12,413 bases of DNA from Bacteroidota bacterium (GTDB lineage: Bacteria; Bacteroidota; Bacteroidia; Chitinophagales; UBA2359): contig JAHDGP010000095.1 of assembly GCA_020627525.1 (NCBI GenBank), forward strand, positions 1 through 12,413, in the 5' to 3' direction. This document shows, piece after piece, positions 6,605 through 12,413 of the stretch. The notes below the pieces were generated by a model. It made no database searches and had not been told where the DNA came from. It saw only the letters and a program-made list of their open reading frames with translations. The first letter of the stretch is position 1, and each line of letters begins with the position of its first letter. A program made the position numbers and the translations under genes.

Positions 6605-9217
6605 TTATTCTTCAGAGTCATCTGGTGTTTCATCCGTCACCGCATCTTCATCATCATTTGAAATATTTTCAGTAGAAACTACTCCTTCAGCAGTTGGACT
6701 TGCTTCATTATTAGCACCTTCGCCATCTTCAACTCCTTCAACATTTTTCTCATCCTCATCCTCTTCCGTTTTCGCTATCTTTGCAACACTTGCAATTTCA
6801 TCCCCTTCAGCAAGGTTGATCAAACGCACCCCTTGCGTGTTTCTACTCATTGAAGAAATACCGTCAACAGCCATTCTAATAGTGATACCTGATTTATTGA
6901 TAATCATTAAACCAGAATCATTATCCACTTCTTTCACAGAAACCAAATTACCTGTTTTATCGGTAACTTTGATCGTTTTAACTCCTTTAGCTCCTCTATT
7001 TGTTAATCTATAATTCTCTAAGGGAGAACGTTTTCCATATCCTTTCTCACTAACCACCAATACTTGAGCTGTTTCTATTTTATCAGATAAAATAACAACC
7101 ATACTCATAATCTCATCCTCTGGTCCAGCCAAAGTCATTCCTCTAACTCCAATCGAAGTACGACCCACAGACTTCACTTTGGATTCATTGAACCTTGCCA
7201 AACGCCCCATTTTGCTAGCTAAAAGAATTTCTGATTTACCATCTGTCAATTTACATTCTAACAAACGATCATCTTCTCTTATAGTAATGGCGTTGATACC
7301 GTTTTGTCTTGGTTTAGAATAACTCTTTAAAGATGTTTTCTTAATTGTTCCGTTTTTAGTGGCAAAAACAATAAAGTGATTGTTTAAGAACTCTTCGTCT
7401 TTAAGGTTTGGAACATTTATATAAGCCAAAATTTTATCCTCATTAGACAGTTGAATCAAGTTTTGAATTGGTCTACCTTTAGAAGTTTTATTTCCTTCAG
7501 GAACTTGATACACTCTCATCCAGAAGCATCTACCACTTTCAGTAAATAGTAATAGGTAATTATGAGTAGAAGAAATAAACAATTCTTCAATAAAATCTTC
7601 GGAACGCGTTCCTCCACCTTTAGATCCTTTACCACCACGACTTTGCTCTCTATATTCATCCAAAGATGTTCTCTTAATGTATCCTTTGTGCGATATTGTT
7701 ACAACAACTTTCTCATTGTCAATAATATCTTCAATATTCAACTCACTGTCATCAATTGTAATGTCTGTTCTTCTTTCATCACCGTATCTATCTCTAACCT
7801 CAATCATTTCATCTTTGATGATCTGCATTCTTTCTCCTTCATTTTCAAGGATGAATTTCAAACGATTAATCGTTTTCATCAACTCTTCATATTCTATCTT
7901 AACTTTATCTCTTTCAAGACCTGTCAATTTTTGCAAACGCATTTCAAGAATGGCTTTTGCTTGAATTTCTGAAAGATCAAACGAACTCATCAATCCTTGC
8001 TTTGCATCTTCTGGCGTTTTAGAAGCTCTAATCAATTTGATAACAGCATCGAGGTTGTCAATTGCTATCAATAATCCTTCTAAAATATGTGCTTTTGCTT
8101 CCGCTTGTTTTAGATCATATTGTGTTCTTCTTATAACAACTTCGTGTCTAAATTCAACAAAGTATTTAATAAGCTCTTTCAGATTCAATAGTTTTGGACG
8201 ACCATTGACCAAACAAACATTATTTATACCGTAAGAAGATTGTAATTGCGTGTGTTTGTATAATTGATTTAATACAACATTAGGATTTGCATCTCTTTTC
8301 AAATCGTAAACAACACGCATTCCTTTTCTATCAGACTCGTCTCTAATATCCGCAATTCCTTCAATCTTTTTTTCATTGATAAGATGAACCGTTTTTTGGA
8401 TCATCATTGCCTTATTCACTTGATAAGGAATCTCATTTACAATAATTTGAGTTTTGCCAGATTTTGTTTCAATGATGTCGGCCTTTCCTCTTACAACAAC
8501 TCTTCCACGCCCTGTTTCATAAGCCTGGAAAACACCACTTAAACCGTAAATAGTACCACCAGTTGGAAAATCAGGAGCCTTAATATTCTCCATTAATTCC
8601 TTGATCGTAACTTCGTTATTATCAATATATTGGATAGTTCCATTTATAACCTCAACAATATTGTGCGGCAACATATTTGTCGCCATACCAACCGCAATAC
8701 CTGAGGCTCCATTTATAAGTAAATTTGGAATCTTAGAAGGCAATACTGTAGGTTCTTCAAGAGAATCATCGAAGTTTAGTTGAAAATCAACCGTATCTTT
8801 GTCAATATCACCCAAAATTTCATCAGAAATTCTTTTTAGTTTCGCCTCGGTATAACGCATCGCAGCTGGGCTGTCACCGTCAATTGAACCATAGTTACCT
8901 TGACCATCTACTAAAGGATACCTTAAGGACCAATCCTGAGCCATTCTAACCATAGAATCATAAACAGAAGTATCACCGTGTGGATGGTATTTACCTAAAA
9001 CCTCTCCAACAATACGCGCTGACTTTTTATGTGCTTTGTTATAAACAAGACCCAATTCATTCATTCCGTATAAAACCCTTCTGTGAACAGGTTTGAGACC
9101 GTCTCTAACGTCTGGAAGTGCCCTTGATACGATTACCGACATTGCATAATCAATGTAGGCAGATTTCATTTCATCTTCTATATTTATCTGGACAATTCTG
9201 TCCTCTTGATCACTCAT
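6605..9217 (-). CDS. gyrA: DNA gyrase subunit A
   Basis: This is the 870-residue breakage-reunion subunit of DNA gyrase, which with GyrB introduces negative supercoils. The N-terminal signature SRALPDVRDGLKPVHRR is at 31-47. The catalytic tyrosine is Tyr122 in AAMRYTEAKL, and the quinolone-resistance-determining region HPHGDTSVYDSMVRM is at 78-92. Numbering matches E. coli in this stretch. The tower/coiled-coil region follows, and the C-terminal beta-pinwheel begins near residue 500. The GyrA box is QSRGGKG (525-531), marking a true gyrase rather than topoisomerase IV; Arg is replaced by Ser at its second position. Blades repeat motifs such as GKRSPLENYRLTNRGAKG. The last 56 residues (815-870) are an acidic Glu/Asp/Ser-rich tail typical of Bacteroidota GyrA. 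Residue 83 is Thr rather than the Ser of E. coli, and Asp87 is retained. A -7 promoter element lies 24 bases upstream of ATG 9217. Confidence 0.99.
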   Translation of the reverse strand: MSDQEDRIVQINIEDEMKSAYIDYAMSVIVSRALPDVRDGLKPVHRRVLYGMNELGLVYNKAHKKSARIVGEVLGKYHPHGDTSVYDSMVRMAQDWSLRYPLVDGQGNYGSIDGDSPAAMRYTEAKLKRISDEILGDIDKDTVDFQLNFDDSLEEPTVLPSKIPNLLINGASGIAVGMATNMLPHNIVEVINGTIQYIDNNEVTIKELMENIKAPDFPTGGTIYGLSGVFQAYETGRGRVVVRGKADIIETKSGKTQIIVNEIPYQVNKAMMIQKTVHLINEKKIEGIADIRDESDRKGMRVVYDLKRDANPNVVLNQLYKHTQLQSSYGINNVCLVNGRPKLLNLKELIKYFVEFRHEVVIRRTQYDLKQAEAKAHILEGLLIAIDNLDAVIKLIRASKTPEDAKQGLMSSFDLSEIQAKAILEMRLQKLTGLERDKVKIEYEELMKTINRLKFILENEGERMQIIKDEMIEVRDRYGDERRTDITIDDSELNIEDIIDNEKVVVTISHKGYIKRTSLDEYREQSRGGKGSKGGGTRSEDFIEELFISSTHNYLLLFTESGRCFWMRVYQVPEGNKTSKGRPIQNLIQLSNEDKILAYINVPNLKDEEFLNNHFIVFATKNGTIKKTSLKSYSKPRQNGINAITIREDDRLLECKLTDGKSEILLASKMGRLARFNESKVKSVGRTSIGVRGMTLAGPEDEIMSMVVILSDKIETAQVLVVSEKGYGKRSPLENYRLTNRGAKGVKTIKVTDKTGNLVSVKEVDNDSGLMIINKSGITIRMAVDGISSMSRNTQGVRLINLAEGDEIASVAKIAKTEEDEDEKNVEGVEDGEGANNEASPTAEGVVSTENISNDDEDAVTDETPDDSEE

Positions 9218-9240
9218 TCGAATTACTTTTATTTAATGGA

Positions 9241-9248
9241 CAAAGATA
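9241..9248 (-). promoter_or_regulatory. -7 box (TATCTTTG) of the gyrA promoter
   Basis: The minus strand reads TATCTTTG, a perfect TAnnTTTG match, ending 24 bases before the gyrA start codon. That would place transcription start within roughly 20 bases of the ATG. A TTTTG lies further upstream (9282-9278), but the 29-base spacing is longer than the usual -33/-7 distance, so only the -7 element is claimed. Confidence 0.45.
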
Positions 9249-9515
9249 AGAAAATATGACCTTTTTTCCGTATAAATCAAAAGTAGTTCTGTCATTTTAC
9301 CCCACATTTTTTAATAAGTATCAAAAAACGAATACCTATAACATTTTTAAGGCTTAAAATAAGTCAAATGGAACATTGTTTAATGTTTTTCAGTATTGTA
9401 AAATGAAGCTCTCCTGATTATAATAAATAATATATTTTAAGGATATTTGACATTTCAAAAAATAGAAATTTAACAATTAATTGACAGATACTTTCGTTAA
9501 AGCCTTGGTTAAATT

Positions 9516-9523
9516 TATATTTG
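9516..9523 (+). promoter_or_regulatory. -7 box (TATATTTG) of the exbB-exbD-tonB operon
   Basis: TATATTTG is a perfect match to TAnnTTTG and lies 35 bases before ATG 9559. This would give a short leader of about 30 bases and would exclude the upstream TTG start at 9481. No ideal -33 TTG is present at 17-23 bases; TTTCG at 9492-9496 is the nearest candidate. Confidence 0.45.
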
Positions 9524-9558
9524 TCATAAAAATTAATTTAAAGTCAACTTCACATTTT

Positions 9559-10236
9559 ATGTATTTAACACTGCTCCAAGCAACAGACAGCTTAGCGACG
9601 GCTGCCCAACCCGCTAAATTAAGTATTTTGTCACTCCTTGCAAAAGGGGGGCTCTTTATGATTCCTTTGCTCTTATTGTCAATATTAGCGATATATGTTT
9701 TGATAGAAAGATATATTGTTATTAGAAAAGCTTCAAGAATGGATGACGACTTTTTGGGTCCTGTAAAAGATTATATGATCGGAGGGAATATTGATGGTGC
9801 AATGACCGTTTGCAGGCAAGAAAATACGCCTATTTCAAGAATGATCTTAAAAGGTCTAAAGAGCTTGGGAAAACCAATTAGAGATATTGAAGCTTCCATT
9901 GAAAATGTTGGTAAATTAGAATTGCTTCAACTGGAAAAAAGATTATCATTATTGGCATTGATTTCTGGTGTTGCTCCTATGGTTGGTTTCTTAGGAACGG
10001 TAACTGGTATGATTAGAGCTTTTTACAACCTTTCGAATGCTGGCAACAACATTGATCCTGGATTGTTGGCTGGAGGTATTTATGAAGCCATGTTGACAAC
10101 TGCCGCTGGATTGGCTGTTGGTATTATTGCTTATATTGCTTACAATCTATTGGTAACAATGGTAGAAAAGGTAATTTACAAGATGGAAGCCACTTCTGTT
10201 GCCTTTTTAGATGTTTTGCAAGAACCATCTCATTAG
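9559..10236 (+). CDS. exbB: ExbB/TolQ-family proton channel protein
   Basis: This 225-residue inner-membrane protein belongs to the MotA/TolQ/ExbB family. With ExbD it forms the proton-driven stator that energises TonB. TM1 is at about 31-50 (GLFMIPLLLLSILAIYVLIE). A cytoplasmic loop follows, with the ENVGKLELLQLEKRL segment. TM2 is near 130-153 with the family signature APMVGFLGTVTGMI, and TM3 is near 171-200 with GGIYEAMLTTAAGLAVGIIAY, including the conserved Glu176. ATG 9559 is chosen because the N-terminus MYLTLLQATDSLATAA matches the usual Bacteroidota ExbB beginning and a -7 box lies between the alternative TTG (9481) and this ATG. exbD follows after 99 bases and tonB overlaps exbD, so the three form an operon. 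Assignment to Ton rather than Tol rests on the adjacent TonB. Confidence 0.95.
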   Translation: MYLTLLQATDSLATAAQPAKLSILSLLAKGGLFMIPLLLLSILAIYVLIERYIVIRKASRMDDDFLGPVKDYMIGGNIDGAMTVCRQENTPISRMILKGLKSLGKPIRDIEASIENVGKLELLQLEKRLSLLALISGVAPMVGFLGTVTGMIRAFYNLSNAGNNIDPGLLAGGIYEAMLTTAAGLAVGIIAYIAYNLLVTMVEKVIYKMEATSVAFLDVLQEPSH

Positions 10237-10247
10237 TTTTTGAATTT

Positions 10248-10307
10248 AGAAACCTTCCTAAAATATTTTCGACTCTTTGATCGTATTATTAAATAATTAG
10301 GGTTTCT
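10248..10307. repeat. Short inverted repeat between exbB and exbD
   Basis: AGAAACC (10248-10254) and GGTTTCT (10301-10307) form a 7-bp perfect stem around a 46-base AT-rich interior. It sits in the 99-base exbB-exbD gap and could be a processing or attenuation structure. The long loop and lack of a U-run argue against a true terminator, and chance is possible. Confidence 0.25.
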
Positions 10308-10335
10308 CCATTAATTAATCATTCAACCCAGTGCT

Positions 10336-10731
10336 ATGAAATTAAAAAGTAGAAATAAGATAGATCCAAATTTTCAAATGTCATCGTTGACAGATATTAT
10401 TTTTCTATTGTTGATATTTTTCTTATTAACCTCTTCGCTTGTTAGTGTAAATGCGCTTGAAATTCTATTGCCAAGCTCTTCCAGTACTACCAGTGCAAAA
10501 GCTGGTGCGAATATTGCAATTACAGCAGATAAACAATATTATTACAATAAAGACAAGATAGATTTTAAAGACCTCAATGGACTTTTATCCAATTTTAAAA
10601 ATGAGAAACCAGAAGAGACTGTAACATTGTTTGCTGAAAAGACGGTTCCCTGGGAAGAAGTGGTAAAAGTTGTTGACCTTGCGAAGAATCTTGAATTACA
10701 AATTATAGCGGCTACAAATCCTGATCAATGA
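10336..10731 (+). CDS. exbD: ExbD/TolR-family biopolymer transport protein
   Basis: This 131-residue partner of ExbB has a short cytoplasmic N-terminus (MKLKSRNKIDPNFQMSS) and a single transmembrane helix at about 18-38. The helix carries the proton-relay aspartate at its start, Asp20 in SSLTDIIFLLLIFFLL. A small periplasmic domain (about 55-128) follows, with the pattern NIAITADKQYYYNKDKID ... TVTLFAEKTVPWEEVVKVVDLAKNL that is standard for ExbD. The chain is full-length and nothing essential is missing. The final codon runs into tonB through an ATGA overlap, pointing to translational coupling and fixed stoichiometry. Only one exbD copy is present. Confidence 0.95.
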   Translation: MKLKSRNKIDPNFQMSSLTDIIFLLLIFFLLTSSLVSVNALEILLPSSSSTTSAKAGANIAITADKQYYYNKDKIDFKDLNGLLSNFKNEKPEETVTLFAEKTVPWEEVVKVVDLAKNLELQIIAATNPDQ

Positions 10732-11627
10732 GTTATTTACTACAAGAAGAAGATGAGCTTTCAAAGCGTGGAGTGATTGGAACAATCTTGTTTCATTTGT
10801 TTTTACTGTTGTGCTTTTGGTTTTTGTTTATTCAAGCTGTACCGCCAAAGTCAAAGGGATTGATTGTTAATTTTGGAACAGTGGAAACAGGAAAGGGGGA
10901 AGAAACACCTCAATCTGAAAAAGCGGCGGAAGCTCCTACTCCACCAGAACCTGTTAAAGAAGTTAAAGAAGCGGAAGCTCCTTCTGAGCCCGCAAAGGCA
11001 ACTCCTGAACCAGTTATTGAACAAGAAGTTAAAAAGACTAATGATGTAAATGCTCCTGCATTGCCAACTAAAAAATTAGATAAGAAAAAAGAAAAAAAGA
11101 AGGAAGAAAAGGAAAAGGAGAAAGAAAAGAAAAAAGAAGAACAACCTAAAAAGGTTGAGAAAAAAGAAGAGAAAAAGCCAGAAGTTGATGAACGTGCTTT
11201 GTTCAAAAAAAGAGATAACAAAAACACCAATAATAGCAGTCAGGGAAATAATTCGCCTGATGCCGATATGGGAGATGATACCAATGAGCAAAACAAAAAT
11301 CAAAACTCTGATATTTATACTCCTTCGAGAGACATTGGAATGAGTGATACTGGTAATTTTAATGTTGATCTAGCTGGAAGGATATTGGTTAAAAAACCAC
11401 CTGTTGATACAAATTTCCAAAATGAGGGCAAGGTTGCTGTCAAAATTAAAGTAGATGAAAAAGGCAATGTATTGGAAGCTGAATATACTTCAAAAGGTTC
11501 TGTTGGTGCCAATGCCAATTTGAAAAGAATTGCTATAAAAGCTGCAAAGGAAGCAAAGTTTAACTTTGATCCGAATGCTCCAGCGGTTCAAACTGGTAAG
11601 ATTACATTTACCTTTAAGATTAGATAA
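10728..11627 (+). CDS. tonB: Energy transducer TonB
   Basis: This 299-residue protein spans the periplasm and transmits the ExbB-ExbD motor force to TonB-dependent outer-membrane receptors. The N-terminal transmembrane helix lies at about 15-37 (VIGTILFHLFLLLCFWFLF) and includes His23, which may correspond to the functionally important transmembrane His of E. coli TonB. A Pro/Glu/Ala-rich stretch (60-112) follows, then a nearly pure Lys/Glu block (115-152), then an Asn/Asp/Ser-rich linker (163-200). The C-terminal TonB domain is at about 215-299: GRILVKKPPVDTNFQNEG, VAVKIKVDEKGNVLEAEY, GSVGANANLKRIAIKAAKEAKF and the last strand GKITFTFKIR. The start ATG overlaps the exbD stop by 4 bases. The Lys/Glu block replaces the Pro-Lys/Pro-Glu repeats of enterobacterial TonB. 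A strong terminator ends the operon. Confidence 0.95.
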   Translation: MSYLLQEEDELSKRGVIGTILFHLFLLLCFWFLFIQAVPPKSKGLIVNFGTVETGKGEETPQSEKAAEAPTPPEPVKEVKEAEAPSEPAKATPEPVIEQEVKKTNDVNAPALPTKKLDKKKEKKKEEKEKEKEKKKEEQPKKVEKKEEKKPEVDERALFKKRDNKNTNNSSQGNNSPDADMGDDTNEQNKNQNSDIYTPSRDIGMSDTGNFNVDLAGRILVKKPPVDTNFQNEGKVAVKIKVDEKGNVLEAEYTSKGSVGANANLKRIAIKAAKEAKFNFDPNAPAVQTGKITFTFKIR

Positions 11628-11656
11628 GCATCAATAATTTAAAAATTGATAATAAT

Positions 11657-11693
11657 AAAAATCCCCTCCAAAAAATTTGGAGGGGATTTTTTT
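11657..11693 (+). terminator. Strong bidirectional terminator after tonB
   Basis: A perfect 16-bp stem (11657-11672 / 11676-11691) with an AAA loop has the GC-rich core TCCCCTCC/GGAGGGGA and ends in a run of seven T. The complementary A-run makes it work equally on the minus strand, where it lies 7 bases past the stop of the small lipoprotein-like ORF. It is probably shared by both convergent transcripts. Confidence 0.95.
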
Positions 11694-11699
11694 GTTTCG

Positions 11700-11852
11700 C
11701 TAAATCAACTTTTGGAATTTTTCATACCCCTCACTTTCACAATTAAACCATTTTCCCACAAAATTTTCGGGAACAACCTCTTGTTTTTGGATTGGATTAC
11801 ATCCAACAAATAGAAAGATGGCGACCAAACAAATGTAAAAAGAATTTTTCAC
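11700..11852 (-). CDS. Small lipoprotein-like ORF (50 residues, GTG start)
   Basis: A GTG at 11852 opens a 50-codon frame ending in TAG; an in-frame TAA lies six codons upstream, so no earlier start exists. The N-terminus MKNSFYICLVAIFLFVGC is a short basic region, a hydrophobic core and a Cys18 in a lipobox-like context (LFVGC; Phe at -3 is not ideal but Bacteroidota lipoboxes are loose). The mature part would be only 33 residues (NPIQKQEVVPENFVGKWFNC...). GKWF is reminiscent of the first strand of small lipocalin-like lipoproteins, so this may be a minimal protein or the stump of a longer one. It converges on tonB and shares the terminator 7 bases beyond its stop. The function is unknown. 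Confidence 0.55.
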   Translation of the reverse strand: MKNSFYICLVAIFLFVGCNPIQKQEVVPENFVGKWFNCESEGYEKFQKLI

Positions 11853-11998
11853 AGCGTTGTATTTGTTTTAAGGTATCAAAAATAAGGCAGACCAATTAGA
11901 GTAGTTCGAAATTTAACATCTATATTCAAATCCCAATATGCTCAAATATTTCCGTATTCAATTCTTGACATTTCTAAAAAAATTTCATTTTTTAGACT

Positions 11999-12006
11999 TA
12001 ATTTTG
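11999..12006 (+). promoter_or_regulatory. Candidate -7 box (TAATTTTG) of folC
   Basis: TAATTTTG matches TAnnTTTG exactly and lies 75 bases before the folC ATG, which would give a leader of about 70 bases. A TTG at 11965-11967 is the nearest upstream partner, but its 31-base spacing is too long for a standard -33 element. The 228-base gap between the small lipoprotein-like ORF and folC holds nothing else recognisable. Confidence 0.3.
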
Positions 12007-12080
12007 CTAACAGTAACTATGTAATGGTCATAGAATAAATTACTAAGCAAAAAATGCACTTCACATAAGCACTAGTATAA

Positions 12081-12413
12081 ATGAATTACCAAACAACCCT
12101 TGAATACCTTTTTTCGCAATTGCCGATGTACCAACGGATCGGTTCAAAGGCTTTAAAAAAAGATTTGACAAATATCATTGCGATTTGTGAAAAAACCGGG
12201 TCGCCACAAAATTCGTTTAAAAGTATTCATAGTGCAGGAACGAACGGAAAAGGTTCTACGGCTTCTGGAATAGCCTCTGTTTTACAAGAGGCAGGATTTA
12301 AAACTGGATTGTATACTTCGCCGCATTACAAAGATTTTAGGGAGCGTATTAAGATAAATGGTCAAGTTATTGAAGAAGAAAAAGTCGTTGAGTTTGTAAG
12401 TAAGTATAAAGAT
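12081..12413 (+). CDS. folC: Dihydrofolate synthase/folylpolyglutamate synthase (5' part)
   Basis: The first 111 residues of a Mur-ligase-family enzyme are present; the gene runs off the window. FolC joins glutamate to dihydropteroate and extends the polyglutamate tail of folates in an ATP-dependent cytoplasmic reaction. The N-terminus MNYQTTLEYLFSQLPMYQRIG is the characteristic opening of FolC. The ATP-binding P-loop GTNGKGST lies at 53-60 after FKSIHSA. The motif LYTSPHYKDFRERIKING matches the conserved folate-side segment, with SPHY where most homologues have SPHL. ATG 12081 gives the standard N-terminus. folC follows the exbB-exbD-tonB operon in the same direction, but the terminator and the intervening minus-strand ORF imply a separate transcript. 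Confidence 0.95.
   Translation, partial: MNYQTTLEYLFSQLPMYQRIGSKALKKDLTNIIAICEKTGSPQNSFKSIHSAGTNGKGSTASGIASVLQEAGFKTGLYTSPHYKDFRERIKINGQVIEEEKVVEFVSKYKD

Larger units (their letters stand above)
9218..9558. other. Divergent promoter region between gyrA and exbB
   Basis: This 341-base, strongly AT-rich spacer holds no convincing gene. It carries one perfect TAnnTTTG element pointing to each side: 9241-9248 for gyrA and 9516-9523 for exbB. The middle part (about 9250-9480) shows nothing recognisable. A frame is open from a TTG at 9481 into exbB, but the promoter element lies inside it, so I treat 9481-9558 as non-coding. Confidence 0.6.

Noticed and set aside
6600..7013. Plus-strand Ser-rich 137-codon open frame
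   Set aside because: It is the antisense reading of the acidic GyrA tail; the Ser richness is only the complement of Glu/Asp codons.
7562..7972. Two overlapping plus-strand frames within gyrA
   Set aside because: Both are antisense to the conserved GyrA sequence and show no domain or start context.
9481..9510. TTGACA as a sigma70-type -35 box
   Set aside because: No TATAAT at 16-18 bases, and Bacteroidota promoters use a different consensus; the TAnnTTTG box nearby is the better candidate.
10910..11303. Minus-strand Phe/Ser/Leu-rich frames opposite tonB
   Set aside because: They are the complement of the Lys/Glu codon block; apparent hydrophobic segments are a by-product of the purine tract.
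1..12413. tRNA, rRNA, CRISPR array, insertion sequence or attachment site
   Set aside because: No cloverleaf-like sequence, regular repeat-spacer array, transposase or terminal inverted repeats were seen on either strand.

Overview
The window is AT-rich chromosomal DNA that looks like a member of the Bacteroidota, most likely flavobacterium-like. The basis is the character of GyrA (acidic Glu/Asp/Ser tail, Bacteroidota-style C-terminal domain), the exbB-exbD-tonB order followed by folC, the absence of clear Shine-Dalgarno sites, and several perfect TAnnTTTG elements (the -7 box of Bacteroidota housekeeping promoters) upstream of genes. Species cannot be fixed by eye.

Left part, all on the minus strand. 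At 1-1508 is an open-ended gene with an N-terminal winged-helix/WYL regulator of the usual Bacteroidota type. Its long C-terminal extension resembles phytanoyl-CoA dioxygenase (PhyH-like) proteins, but the iron-binding HxD appears to be replaced by NQE. This is the most unusual object in the window. Next are a membrane histidine kinase without a partner response regulator (1678-2961), an AT-rich 460-base gap with a possible decayed coding fragment, and a secreted PDZ/S41 C-terminal-processing protease (3426-5057). A TPR periplasmic protein (5207-6394) follows with its own terminator. The last is gyrA (6605-9217), with a two-tier terminator and a -7 promoter element close to its start.

Right part, mainly plus strand. 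Divergent from gyrA is an exbB-exbD-tonB operon (9559-11627), encoding the inner-membrane proton-driven motor that energises outer-membrane TonB-dependent receptors. The exbD and tonB frames overlap by 4 bases. A strong symmetrical terminator (11657-11693) separates tonB from a convergent, easily missed 50-residue lipoprotein-like ORF (11700-11852, minus, GTG start). A partial folC (dihydrofolate/folylpolyglutamate synthase) begins at 12081 and runs off the end.

Most of the window is ordinary housekeeping sequence. The regulator-dioxygenase fusion, the small lipoprotein-like ORF and the gap at 2962-3425 deserve a second look.
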